Origin: Microbacterium sp. CH12i
GTDB lineage: Bacteria; Actinomycetota; Actinomycetes; Actinomycetales; Microbacteriaceae
Length of the DNA: 64,000 nucleotides
Assembly: GCF_000685355.1 (NCBI RefSeq)
Contig: NZ_JHET01000002.1
Span: forward strand, 1 to 64,000
Reading direction: 5' to 3'
Part shown: in pieces, positions 18,090 through 27,039 of the stretch
How positions within the stretch are numbered: position 1 is the first letter of the stretch
Layout of the letters: the number at the start of each line of letters is the position of its first letter
The notes under the pieces: model-generated
The model's database searches: none
The model's input: the letters and a program-made list of their open reading frames with translations, nothing else
Told to the model about the DNA's origin: nothing
Translations under genes and position numbers: made by a program

Positions 18090-19660
18090 GCGGTCTCTCC
18101 GAGTTCCTCGTCCGAGTCGCCTTCGGCGATCAGGGCGAGCAGGTTGTCGATGGTCAGGTCGTTGTTCTCGAGGTCTGCGACCTTGTGCCGGTCACGCATC
18201 ACGACGATCCGGTGGCTGAGTCGCAGCACCTCTTCGAGTTCGGCACTGATGAATACGACGCTCATACCGTTTTCGGCGAGACTGATCACCAGCTTCTGGA
18301 TCTCGGCCTTGGCGCCGATATCAATACCGCGGGTCGGCTCGTCCAGGATGAGCAGTCGCGGTGCGACAGCAAGCCATCGCCCCAAGAGCACCTTCTGCTG
18401 GTTGCCGCCGGAGAGGTTGCGGACGATAGCGTCGGGATTCGCGGGGCGGATATGCAGGGCATCGATGTAGCTCTGTGCGAGCTCGTCCTGTCGCTTACGC
18501 GGGATCGGTCGGAACCAGCCGCGATCCGCCTGCAGCGCGAGAATGATGTTGTCGCGCACAGTGAGTTCGTCGACGATGCCCTCAGCCCTCCGGTTCTCAC
18601 TGGAGTACGCGATGCGTCGCGAGAGTGCTTGCCGTGGGGTGCGCAGCCGGAGCGTGTCACCAAGGACCTCAATCGTGCCGGTATCCGCCCGATCAATCCC
18701 GCCGAGGAGCCGGGCAACCTCGGTGCGACCTGAGCCGAGCAGACCGGCGAAGCCGACCACCTCACCCTCGCCGATGCTGATGTCGACCGCCGCCACCGAG
18801 CCCTTCCGCCCCAACCCGCGCGCTCGCACGAACGGAACGGATTCCTCAGTGCTCTGCTCGTTCTCACGCACCCGCTGCTCGAGGTCTTCAAGCGTGCCGA
18901 TCTCTTTGCCGATCATCTTCTGCACGAGCTCGATGCGCAGCAGCTCGGGAGTGAGGTACTCGCCGACCAGGCGGCCGTTGCGCAGCACCGTGAGACGGTC
19001 CGCGATCTCGTACACCTGGTCGAGGAAGTGCGAGACGAAGAGGATGGCGACGCCGTCGTCGCGAAGACTGCGGATGATGCGGAAAAGCTCGGCGACCTCG
19101 TCGGCGTCGAGGCTCGATGTCGGCTCGTCGAGGATCAGCACCTTCGCATTGATGTGGATCGCACGTGCGATGGAGATCAGCTGCTGGATTGCCAGGGAGT
19201 GGCTGCCGAGCATCGACTCCGGGTCGACGTCGAGGCCAAGGGTGTCTAACACGACTCTGCTCTGAGCGCGCATAGCCCGACGGTCGATGGAACCCCATTT
19301 GCGAGGCTCGCGTCCCAGCATGATGTTCTCGGAGACGGAGAGGTTCGGGAGAAGGTTCACCTCTTGGTAGACCGTGCTGATCCCGGCATCCTGCGCCTGC
19401 GCAGTGCCGCGGAAGGACACCGGGGCGCCAGCGAACACGATGCTGCCAGAGTCGATCTGGTAGACACCGGTCAGCGCTTTGATCAACGTTGACTTGCCCG
19501 CACCGTTCTCCCCCATCAGCGAGTGCACCTCGCCGGGGAACATTCGAAACGACACCCCGTCGAGCGCCTTGATTCCGGGGAACGAGATCGACACATCGCG
19601 GATCTCGACGATCGGCTCTGGGTGCTCTGCGGGGGCGGCGGGCCTGCTCAGATCAGTCAT
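18086..19660 (-). CDS. Sugar ABC transporter ATP-binding protein (double cassette)
   Basis: A 524-residue tandem ATPase energising the two permeases. Cassette one has Walker A GENGAGKST and Walker B ILDEPTSSLD. In cassette two the Walker A is the degenerate GLLGSGRTE, with signature LSGGNQQK and Walker B ILDEPTRGID. Both features are usual for the monosaccharide (CUT2) class. The start is ATG at 19660; the longer frame upstream covers the intercistronic hairpin and is not coding. Confidence 0.94.
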   Translation of the reverse strand: MTDLSRPAAPAEHPEPIVEIRDVSISFPGIKALDGVSFRMFPGEVHSLMGENGAGKSTLIKALTGVYQIDSGSIVFAGAPVSFRGTAQAQDAGISTVYQEVNLLPNLSVSENIMLGREPRKWGSIDRRAMRAQSRVVLDTLGLDVDPESMLGSHSLAIQQLISIARAIHINAKVLILDEPTSSLDADEVAELFRIIRSLRDDGVAILFVSHFLDQVYEIADRLTVLRNGRLVGEYLTPELLRIELVQKMIGKEIGTLEDLEQRVRENEQSTEESVPFVRARGLGRKGSVAAVDISIGEGEVVGFAGLLGSGRTEVARLLGGIDRADTGTIEVLGDTLRLRTPRQALSRRIAYSSENRRAEGIVDELTVRDNIILALQADRGWFRPIPRKRQDELAQSYIDALHIRPANPDAIVRNLSGGNQQKVLLGRWLAVAPRLLILDEPTRGIDIGAKAEIQKLVISLAENGMSVVFISAELEEVLRLSHRIVVMRDRHKVADLENNDLTIDNLLALIAEGDSDEELGETA

Positions 19661-19686
19661 CCTGCTTCTCCATCGAAGGGGTGAAA

Positions 19687-19716
19687 CCGGGAGCGAACAG
19701 GTTCGTCCGCTCCCGG
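19687..19716 (-). promoter_or_regulatory. Intercistronic hairpin between binding-protein and ATPase genes
   Basis: CCGGGAGCG and CGCTCCCGG form a perfect 9-bp stem over a 12-nt loop in the 67-bp gap. Such hairpins often stabilise the upstream message and raise the level of binding protein over membrane components. Confidence 0.55.
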
Positions 19717-19727
19717 CAGGGTCGTGC

Positions 19728-20717
19728 TCAGTACTGGCGGTCGGGCAGCGCCTCGATCGCCTGCTCCTTGGTGAAGGTGGTCTCCTCGGTGACAATACGG
19801 GGTTCGACCGTTCCGCCGTCATTCAGGGTCTTGACGATGTCGACCAGCTGCGCGCCGAGCAGCGGCGAGCACTCAACGATGAAGTTGATCTTGCCGTCGG
19901 CAAGAGCCTGCATGCCGTCCTTGACGGCGTCAACGGTGACGATCTTGATGTCTACGCCCGGTACGAGACCGGCAGCTTCAATCGCCTCGATCGCTCCGAG
20001 GCCCATGTCATCGTTGTGCGCGTAAACGAGGTCGATGTCCGGGTTGGACTTCAGCAGCGCCTCCATTACCTGCAGCCCGCCAGCACGAGTGAAGTCGCCG
20101 GTCTGGCTGGCGACGGTCTCGAACTTGTCGTCCTTGCCGACGACCTCGGCGAATCCTTCGGCGCGGTCAATTGCAGGAGCGGCACCCGTCGTGCCCTCCA
20201 GCTGGACGACCTTGACGGAGTCCGCATCCGCAAACTCTTCGACCGCCCATTCGCCGGCCTTCTTGCCCTCTTCGATGAAGTCAGAACCCAAGAAACTGAC
20301 GTACAGCGACGTGTCCTTCGAGTCGACAGCGCGGTCGGTGAGGATGACCGGGATGCCTGCGGCCTTTGCCTCATTCAGCACGGCGTCCCATCCGGTCTCG
20401 ACGACGGGTGAGAACGCGATGTAGTCGACGCCCTGCTGGATGTAGGAGCGAATCGCCTTGATCTGGTTCTCCTGCTTCTGCTGGGCATCGGAGAACTTGA
20501 GCTCGATGCCTGCATCCGCGAATGCGGCCTGAACATCTTTGGTGTTGGCCGTGCGCCACCCCGATTCTGCACCGACCTGAGCGAAGCCGACGACCAGGTC
20601 ACCGACAGCCTTCGGTTCGCTGGATCCGCCAGCTGCGGGTGTGTCGCCGCCCGCAGCACAGCCTGCAAGACCAAGCAGCAGAATGCCGGCCGCAGCGATC
20701 GAAATGAGCTTCTTCAT
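19728..20717 (-). CDS. Sugar ABC transporter substrate-binding lipoprotein, YtfQ type
   Basis: A 329-residue secreted binding protein. The lipoprotein signal MKKLISIAAAGILLLGLAGC (lipobox LAGC) is followed by a type I periplasmic-binding fold: VGFAQVGAESGWRTANTKD, then QGVDYIAFSPVVETGW, TDRAVD, and AHNDDMGLGAIEAIEAAG (AHNDDMGLGAIEAIEAA). These match the YtfQ group, whose E. coli member binds galactofuranose and whose Shewanella relative serves arabinose. The arabinose catabolic genes nearby favour L-arabinose. It is the first gene of the transporter operon, with operators at 20800-20825. Confidence 0.9.
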   Translation of the reverse strand: MKKLISIAAAGILLLGLAGCAAGGDTPAAGGSSEPKAVGDLVVGFAQVGAESGWRTANTKDVQAAFADAGIELKFSDAQQKQENQIKAIRSYIQQGVDYIAFSPVVETGWDAVLNEAKAAGIPVILTDRAVDSKDTSLYVSFLGSDFIEEGKKAGEWAVEEFADADSVKVVQLEGTTGAAPAIDRAEGFAEVVGKDDKFETVASQTGDFTRAGGLQVMEALLKSNPDIDLVYAHNDDMGLGAIEAIEAAGLVPGVDIKIVTVDAVKDGMQALADGKINFIVECSPLLGAQLVDIVKTLNDGGTVEPRIVTEETTFTKEQAIEALPDRQY

Positions 20718-20798
20718 GGTGAACCTCCTTGTTCGTCCGGTACCAATGCGGCGATATTCCGCCGTGCGTACGGGGCGGCCGCCATGGCAGCTCCCCGA

Positions 20799-20827
20799 AT
20801 GTTAGCGCTCACTGTTAGCGCTCACAA
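20799..20827 (-). promoter_or_regulatory. Promoter with two tandem LacI-type operators for the sugar transporter
   Basis: On the minus strand GTGAGCGCTAACA occurs twice back to back (20825-20813 and 20812-20800). The operators interlock with a likely promoter: TTGTGA (20827-20822), a 17-bp spacer and TAACAT (20804-20799). Repressor bound here would cover both -35 and -10 elements. The AGCGCT centre is typical of LacI-family sugar repressors. Confidence 0.72.
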
Positions 20828-20876
20828 GAGCGCAAACTCCCCACATTGCAACGAAAGGGTAACGACGAAAAGAGCG

Positions 20877-22129
20877 TTAAAGCCCCAGCCGCTGCAGGTA
20901 CTCGTTGACGAATCGACGCTCCGGGTCGAACTGCGCGCGCAGCTCAGCGAAGTCATTCCAGCGCGGATAGCGGCTTCGCACTTCGGCGCCGTCGAGTGTG
21001 TAGACCTTGCCCCAGTGCGGACGAGTGGATGCCGGGAGCGCTGCTTCGAGGTCGGGCAGCAGCGCCCGAATCGCCGGCTCATCGTTCTTCCAGGTGAAGT
21101 GCAGTGCGACAGCATCCGTGCCGTATGAGGAACTCAGCCACAGGTCATCGGCGCGCACCGTGCGCACCTCATTCACCAGCAAGATCGGCGCAATGCGATC
21201 GGCAAGCGAACGCACGGCCTCAATCGCCTCGACAGCATCCGCGCGCGGCACGAGGAATTCGCTCTGAATCTCGGCTCCCGCAGATGGAGTGAACTCCAGG
21301 CGGAAGTGGGGTAGTCGCTGGAACCAGGGCCCTGCCACGCCGCCTGATCGCTGGTGGCGTCGGGGTCGACGCCGAGAATCGGATGCCGTGGGCCGTCGGC
21401 CGCTGTCGCGCCCAGCCGTTCTGCGAGCTCGGCCCGATCCGCCGCACGCCCGTCTGGCTGGCGCTGCTTCACCCAAATCTGGTCGGCGGCATCTGTGCGT
21501 CGCCAGGTGGAGAAGATGCTCACGCTCGTGCCCGCGCCGGTGACAGCATCCAGATCGGCGAGAATCGCATCCCAGCTCGGCTGCTCGTACACGTACTGGG
21601 CCACCTGATAGGTCGGTTCGACATCGAGGGTGACATCGAGCACGACGCCGAGCGCACCCAGACTGACGACGGCACCGTCGAAGTCCGCGTCGCCACGCGA
21701 GATTTGGCGGGTTTCGCCGGAGGTGGTCATGACCGTGAGCCCGCGGACTGCAGAGGCCAGCGAGCCGGTGCGATCTCCCGAGCCGTGTGTGCCGGTGGCC
21801 ACCGCTCCGGCGACCGAGATGTGCGGGAGGGAGGCGAGATTCGCCAGCGCCAGCCCCTGCGCTTCAAGTACCGGAGCAATGTCGCCGTAGCGCGCTCCGG
21901 CCGAGACGCGCACGCTGTCGCCGTCCTCACTCACCTCAATTTCGAGCGGCAGGCGGTCAAGCGACAGCAGCGTGCCGTCCGTGTCTGCGATGTCGTTGAA
22001 ACTGTGCCTGGTGCCGAGCACGCGCACCTGACCGCCCCGGGTGATGAGGGTGCGGACCTCATCCGCCGACTCTGGGTGCTCGACGACAGCTGCCCGGTAC
22101 TTGAGGTTGCCTGCCCAGTTTTGCTCCAT
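20877..22129 (-). CDS. FAD-linked sugar-alcohol/aldonolactone-type oxidase (one-base frameshift)
   Basis: ATG at 22129 gives MEQNWAGNLKYRA, then a PCMH-type FAD domain (VRVLGTRHSFNDIADTDG, ISVAGAVATGTHGSGDR with the covalent-flavin-type THGSG region). The ALO-type C-terminal domain lies in another frame (WFQRLPHFRLEFTPSAG to FVNEYLQRLGL). One base lost in the GGGCCC run at about 21327-21332 reconnects them as WQGPWFQRLPHFR. The corrected protein of about 417 residues looks like alditol/xylitol oxidase, which oxidises polyols with O2 and makes H2O2. Substrate is not certain. Confidence 0.8.
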
Positions 22130-22189
22130 GATGCCCTTGCTCTCCTCAGCGCGCCGCACATCGGCTCGTCGAAGTCTATGCGCGCTCAA

Positions 22190-22370
22190 CGCGGCGTCAT
22201 CCTCTCTGTCGAGCGTGGATGTCGGCAGCGAGCAGATCGCCGCGAGCGCGGTCGACCTGCTCATCGAGCGCATCGCTGAGAAGGATGTGCGGCGGGCACC
22301 GCGCACCGTCAAGCCTGACTTCCGCATCGTGCGACGTGAGTCCACCGGGTTCCCCGGGCTGGGGCGGTAG
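22190..22370 (+). pseudogene. C-terminal remnant of a LacI-family regulator
   Basis: The plus-strand frame encodes LSSVDVGSEQIAASAVDLLIERIAEKD..RTVKPDFRIVRRESTG and stops at 22370. This corresponds to the last 55 or so residues of LacI-type effector domains (TTVDV..IG..AVDLLL.RI...P......L.VR.STG). No HTH or remaining body precedes it; the sequence upstream belongs to the oxidase gene's leader. It is a true truncation. Confidence 0.65.
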
Positions 22371-22493
22371 GTCAGGCAGTCCGCCTCGGCACAGGTATCG
22401 ACTATACTCGTGCTGATCCTCTGCCTGACTTGGCTGGGAAACTCGGCCGTGAACTTGGCCGCTCGTCATTTCCAGACCAGCGCCAGGAGAATC

Positions 22494-23493
22494 ATGCCCG
22501 TACCCCGCCAGCGAATCATCGCCTCGATTGCCGTCCTATTCGCAGCATCCGCTTTCGTTGGCTGTGCATCCACTGCCGAGGCCGCACCCGAGAAGAGCTC
22601 GTCGCCTGCCCAGAGCGCCTATCCCCTCACGCTCGACAACTGCGGAACAAGGGTGACGTTCGATAGCGCACCGGAACGCGTCCTCGCGATCAAGTCGACC
22701 TCGATTGAGATGATGCTCGCGCTCGGCCTTGAGGACCGGATGATCGGCACCGCCTTCTCGGACGGATCGCTCGCAGAAGCGTGGGCCTCTCGCGGCGCCG
22801 AGATCCCGGTGATCTCCGACAAGGTGCCCGGACAAGAGGCGACCCTGGATCTTGAGCCCGACCTCGTCTACGCCGGCTGGGAGTCCAACGTCACGGCCGA
22901 TGGCGCCGGCGATCGTGCAACGCTCGCGAGCCTGGGGGTGAACACACTCGTCTCTCCTGCTGCCTGCCAGGAGCCCGGATACCAGCCCGATCCGCTGACG
23001 TTCGACGACGTCTTCGCCGAGATCGAGCAGGTGGGGGCGATCTTCGCGTCCGGGATGACGCGGCCGCGCTTGTCGCTGGCTTGCAGGACAGCCTCGACGC
23101 CGTCACGCCCGATGATCGAGCTTGACCGCGCTCTGGTTCAGCTCGGGCAGCGACACCCCGTTCGTCGGCGCGGGCATCGGCGCACCACAGATGATGATGG
23201 ATGCCGCCGGCCTCACCAACATCGCCGCAGATGTGGACGAGACCTGGTCAAGCCTGAGTTGGGAAGTCATCGTCGACGCGAATCCTGATGTCATCGTGCT
23301 GGTCGATTCTGCGTGGAGTTCAGCGGAGAAGAAGATCGGCATGCTCGAGGCGAACCCGGCGACGGCACAGCTTCCGGCGGTTCTGAACGGTCGGTACTTG
23401 ATCGTCCCGTTCCCCGCCGGCGAAGCCGGGGTCCGCAATGTCGAGGCCGTCGAGTCTCTGCTCACCCAACTGGAGGCGATCGACCTGCCGTGA
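22494..23493 (+). CDS. Proposed F420-precursor ABC transporter, substrate-binding lipoprotein (two one-base frameshifts)
   Basis: ATG at 22494 begins a lipoprotein signal (IIASIAVLFAASAFVGC). A FecB/BtuF-like binding domain follows: TLDNCGTRVTFDSAPERVLAIKS, LGLEDRMIGTAF, ATLDLEPDLVYAGWES. Near 23046 the frame shifts (expected IFGVRDDAAALVAGLQ) and near 23121 it shifts again to TALWFSSGSDTPFVGAG, ending at 23493. Each break needs one added base. The cassette is the three-gene set that NCBI families describe as a putative F420-0 importer of Actinobacteria. Here it is followed by cofC and faces cofD, fgd and cofE, which supports that role. Confidence 0.78.
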
Positions 23494-24557
23494 CCGCCCT
23501 CACCTCGAATCAACGCGCGATCGCGCCCGATTCCGATCGGCGCGATCGGTCCGGCGCGCGCACCGGCGCGTGGACGGTCGCGCTCATCATCGCGCTCGGG
23601 CTCTCCGTCGTGGTCAGCGTCACCCTGGGCCCGGCGCAGATATCCGCCGGCGAGGTGTGGGGCAGCATCCTGTCTCATCTAGGGATCGGGGAATCCTCTC
23701 TGACGACGTTGCGCGACGGGATCATCTGGCAGTTGCGGATGCCGCGCGTGCTCGCCGCCGCCGCAGTCGGCGCCGGTCTCGCGATCTGCGGGGCGATCAT
23801 GCAGGCGGTGCTGCGCAACCCTCTCGCTGACCCTTATCTGCTCGGTCTCTCCTCCGGCGCATCCTTCGGTGCCGTCCTGGTGATCGTGCTGGGGTTCTCG
23901 ATCGCGCTTCCTCTCGCCGCGTTCGGCGGTGCTTTGGGCGCGCTGGCACTGACACTCGTGCTAGCCGGTGCGATCGGGCGCATGACCGCATCGCGGACGA
24001 TCCTGGCCGGCGTCGCCGTCTCTGCGGCGCTCGGCGCGCTGACGAGCCTGGTGATCTTCTGGAGCGCGACCGGCGACACCTACCGGGAGATCCTCGGGTG
24101 GTTGCTCGGGTCGCTGGCCGGTGTTACCTGGCCGATGGCCATCCTCGCGCTGGCGGCGATGGTGCTAGTGGGCGGGCCGCTGATGCTGAGCGCTGGCGCC
24201 CTGGATGCCTTCGCGTTCGGCGATCGTGCGGCTGCCTCACTCGGGGTCTCGGTCGAGCGAACCCGCTGGATCCTACTCGGCGCCACGGCACTATTGACTG
24301 GGTGCCTGGTCGCGGTGAGCGGTTCGATCGGCTTCATCGGTCTGGTCGTCCCCCACGCCGTGCGACTGATCGTCGGCGCGCGGCACCGCGTGCTGCTGCC
24401 CTTGTCGGCGCTGACCGGTGCAATCGTCCTGATCTGGGCCGACACCCTGGCCCGCACGCTATTCGACCCGAGGGAACTGCCCGTTGGCGTCGTCACTGCA
24501 CTCATCGGGGCGCCGTTGTTCGGGCTCCTGCTGCTGCGCTCTCGGAGGATCTCATGA
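23490..24557 (+). CDS. Proposed F420-precursor ABC transporter permease (FecCD family)
   Basis: A 355-residue BtuC/FecD-like permease with about 9-10 membrane segments. RMPRVLAAAAVGAGLAICGAIMQAVLRNPLADPYLLG is the family hallmark (visible as RMPRVLAAAAVGAGLA and NPLADPYLLGLSSGASFG), and GFIGLVVPHAVRLIVG matches the cytoplasmic coupling region. The GTG at 23490 overlaps the binding-protein stop by 4 bp. The longer upstream frame is the alternate reading of the binding-protein gene. Confidence 0.88.
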   Translation: MTALTSNQRAIAPDSDRRDRSGARTGAWTVALIIALGLSVVVSVTLGPAQISAGEVWGSILSHLGIGESSLTTLRDGIIWQLRMPRVLAAAAVGAGLAICGAIMQAVLRNPLADPYLLGLSSGASFGAVLVIVLGFSIALPLAAFGGALGALALTLVLAGAIGRMTASRTILAGVAVSAALGALTSLVIFWSATGDTYREILGWLLGSLAGVTWPMAILALAAMVLVGGPLMLSAGALDAFAFGDRAAASLGVSVERTRWILLGATALLTGCLVAVSGSIGFIGLVVPHAVRLIVGARHRVLLPLSALTGAIVLIWADTLARTLFDPRELPVGVVTALIGAPLFGLLLLRSRRIS

Positions 24558-25384
24558 CGCGCGCGCCCCTTCGTACTCACGGCGTCTCGTTCAGTCGAGG
24601 CGGGCGGATGCTGATCGACGGTATCGACTGCACTGTCGAGGCCGGTTCCCTCACCGCGCTCGTCGGCCCCAACGGCGCGGGCAAGTCGACCCTGTTGCAT
24701 CTGATCGCCGCCGCGGATGCGCCGACGACGGGCGCGATCGAGCTCGGCGGGACGGATGCTCGCACGATGCGGCGCCGCGCGAGGGCGCGCTACACCGCGC
24801 TCGTCGAGCAGCAGGCAGACACCGATCTCGACCTGAGCGTGCTCGATGTCGTGCTGCTCGGGCGCACTCCTCATCTCTCGATGCTCGGCGGGCCGGATCA
24901 GGCGGATGCCGATATCGCCCGAGCGGCGCTGCGTCGCGCTGGGGCGGACGCCTTCTCCGAGCGCCGGTTCCAGGAGCTCTCCGGCGGCGAGCGCCAGCGA
25001 GTGCTGCTGGCCCGCGCGCTCGCGCAGGAGCCGACGCTGCTGCTCATGGACGAGCCGACCAATCACCTCGATATCCACTCGCAACTGCACACCCTGGGGC
25101 TGATGCGAACGCTTGCCGACGATGGCATCGCGATCCTCGCGGCGCTGCATGATCTTCCCCTTGCTGCCCGCTACGCCGACCAGGTCATCGTCGTCGACCA
25201 TGGTCGGGTCGTGGCATCCGGAGTGCCTGCGGAGACTCTCACTCCTCAGCTGATCCAGCTCGTCTACGGCGTGCGCGCCGATGTGATCCCGCATCCAGTG
25301 GACGGCTCGCCGTTGATCGCGTTCTCGCCGCTCGATGCCGGGGTATTGACCGGTTCGTCCACGGGTGGCGTACATGCGCGATGA
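24554..25384 (+). CDS. Proposed F420-precursor ABC transporter ATP-binding protein
   Basis: A 276-residue ATPase of the iron-siderophore/cobalamin class. Walker A GPNGAGKST, Q-loop QQADTD, signature LSGGERQRV, Walker B LLMDEPTNHLD and the H-loop HD are all present. ATG at 24554 overlaps the permease stop (ATGA). With the two preceding genes it makes a complete importer. The following cofC begins within 40 bp. Confidence 0.9.
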   Translation: MTRAPLRTHGVSFSRGGRMLIDGIDCTVEAGSLTALVGPNGAGKSTLLHLIAAADAPTTGAIELGGTDARTMRRRARARYTALVEQQADTDLDLSVLDVVLLGRTPHLSMLGGPDQADADIARAALRRAGADAFSERRFQELSGGERQRVLLARALAQEPTLLLMDEPTNHLDIHSQLHTLGLMRTLADDGIAILAALHDLPLAARYADQVIVVDHGRVVASGVPAETLTPQLIQLVYGVRADVIPHPVDGSPLIAFSPLDAGVLTGSSTGGVHAR

Positions 25385-25421
25385 CGCACCGGTGATGCCG
25401 TGCCGTGGGAGCGCGGCGCGC

Positions 25422-26027
25422 ATGTGGACGGTGATCGTACCGATCAAGAACACCAAGCGCGCGAAATCGAGGTTCAACGTCGCAGAAGGCGAGCGCGCCG
25501 CCCTCGCCCTGGCGCTGGCGACAGACACCGTTCTTGCCGCTTTGGCTTGCAATGCGGTGGGCGAGGTCATCGTCGTGACCGATGACAATGACCTTCCCCG
25601 GTGGCTGCCCGACACCGTGCGTTTCGTGCCTGATCCAGATGCGGGGCTGAACGCGGCGATCGCCGCTGGCGCGGCAGCCGCATCACTGCATTGGCGTGCA
25701 GCGCTGCTCGGCGATTTGCCGGCGCTCACCCCTGTCGATCTCGGCGAAGCGCTTCACATGGCGTGCGGCGTGCCCCGCGGGGTGGTGGCGGATGCTGAGG
25801 GCATCGGATCCACGCTGGTGACCGCGTCGGCAGACGTCCACTGGGAATCGATGTTCGGACCGGGATCGTTCGCGGCGCACCAGCGGATGGGATGCGTCGC
25901 GATGAATGTTCCCGCTCAGTCGTCTCTGCGCCGCGACGTCGACACGGCTGCCGGCCTCGCTCATGCCGCCGAGCTCGGCCTTGGCGTGCACACCGCGGCC
26001 TGGCACACTTCTTACCGCGCGGCTTGA
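25422..26027 (+). CDS. cofC: 2-phospho-L-lactate guanylyltransferase (F420 biosynthesis)
   Basis: A 201-residue nucleotidyltransferase-fold enzyme (CofC/FbiD) that activates phospholactate or PEP for transfer to FO. MWTVIVPIKNTKRAKSRF (VPIKNTKRAKSRF) is the CofC nucleotide-binding start, followed by VIVVTDD, FVPDPDAGLNAAI and ALLGDLPALTP. The ATG at 25422 has GGGAG upstream; ATG 25374, overlapping the ATPase gene, is the alternative. The 3' end overlaps the convergent cofD by 16 bp. Confidence 0.9.
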   Translation: MWTVIVPIKNTKRAKSRFNVAEGERAALALALATDTVLAALACNAVGEVIVVTDDNDLPRWLPDTVRFVPDPDAGLNAAIAAGAAAASLHWRAALLGDLPALTPVDLGEALHMACGVPRGVVADAEGIGSTLVTASADVHWESMFGPGSFAAHQRMGCVAMNVPAQSSLRRDVDTAAGLAHAAELGLGVHTAAWHTSYRAA

Positions 26028-27037
26028 CCACGCCTCGGCCGGTGCACCTCGCCGGCCCGCATGGCGTCCTCCGCGAGCGCGGCCGACGTGTCGAGATCCC
26101 GCATCCACAAGGGCCTGACGACCGCAGCGATGCCGGATGCGTCGATGTTGGCTGAGAGCACGGAATCCTCCTCGGCGATCAGCCATGCATCGAGCAATCC
26201 CCCGTCCGCACGCGCTCCGTAGTGCGCCGCGACCGCCGCCGCGCTCGAATCGACACCGATCGCCGCCAGACAGACATCGGCCATGCCTCTGACAACGCTG
26301 CCGGCGATGATCGGCGACGTTCCGACAATGGATGCCGGAGTGTCACGCAGCGCGTCACGGATACCGGGGACAGCGAGGATGGGCCCGATCGAGACGACTG
26401 GATTCGACGGGGCGAGCAGCACCAGATCAGCGTCGGCGATGCTCTCGATCACGCCGGGCGCGGGAGATGCCGCGGCGACTCCTGGATTGTCGAAGCGCAC
26501 AGGTGTCAACGCTGCCCGGTGTCGCGTCCACCATTCTTGGAAGTGCATCGAGCGCTCCGCGGTGCCCTCGCGAACCGTCACGATCGTGTCGACCTCCGCG
26601 TCGGTCATAGGAAGGATTCGCGCGCCCAGAGGCCATCGTTGCGCCATCCGGCCGATCACCTCGCTGGCTGTCGCACCATCGCGCAACCATCCCGTCCGCG
26701 CGAGATGCAACCCTAGATCCAGGTCGCCGAGAGTGAACCATGGCCAGCTGGCACCCCACTGCGTGAGTTCCGCGCTGACCCGCTCGGATTCGCCCGCGCG
26801 GCCCCACCCACGTTGAGCGTCGTTGACCCCCGCCAGTGCGTAAACGAGGGAGTCGACGTCGGGCTGCAGCCGCACTCCTGTCAACCACAGATCATCACCG
26901 GTGTTCGCGATGATCGTCAGATGCGAGGCAGCGTCTGCTCCCCTGCGTCGCAGCGCCTCGCGCACGCCGAGTGCGAAATTGGAGCCGCCGACTCCCCCGG
27001 CGAGCACCACAATCCGCGGAGCACGGGAGTCGCTCAT
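26012..27037 (-). CDS. cofD: 2-phospho-L-lactate transferase (F420 biosynthesis)
   Basis: A 341-residue CofD/FbiA, which joins the activated phospholactate (or phosphoenolpyruvate) moiety to FO to form F420-0 (or its dehydro form). VVLAGGVGGSNFALGV is the N-terminal signature, with ANTGDDLWLTGVRLQPDVD (ANTGDDLWLTGVRL) and LLAPSNPVVSIGPIL. The start is ATG at 27037, 2 bp after the fgd stop, so it is last in an LLM-cofE-fgd-cofD operon. Confidence 0.93.
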   Translation of the reverse strand: MSDSRAPRIVVLAGGVGGSNFALGVREALRRRGADAASHLTIIANTGDDLWLTGVRLQPDVDSLVYALAGVNDAQRGWGRAGESERVSAELTQWGASWPWFTLGDLDLGLHLARTGWLRDGATASEVIGRMAQRWPLGARILPMTDAEVDTIVTVREGTAERSMHFQEWWTRHRAALTPVRFDNPGVAAASPAPGVIESIADADLVLLAPSNPVVSIGPILAVPGIRDALRDTPASIVGTSPIIAGSVVRGMADVCLAAIGVDSSAAAVAAHYGARADGGLLDAWLIAEEDSVLSANIDASGIAAVVRPLWMRDLDTSAALAEDAMRAGEVHRPRRGQAAR

Positions 27038-27039
27038 TC

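Noticed and set aside
16028..20717. Galactofuranose transporter (direct transfer of the E. coli YtfQRT-YjfF role)
   Set aside because: Neighbouring genes are all for L-arabinose, and nothing for galactofuranose is present.
22371..22493. Cobalamin riboswitch upstream of the BtuF-like binding protein
   Set aside because: I found neither the B12-box nor the surrounding conserved helices. Only a small hairpin and a TATACT box are visible, and the context is F420.
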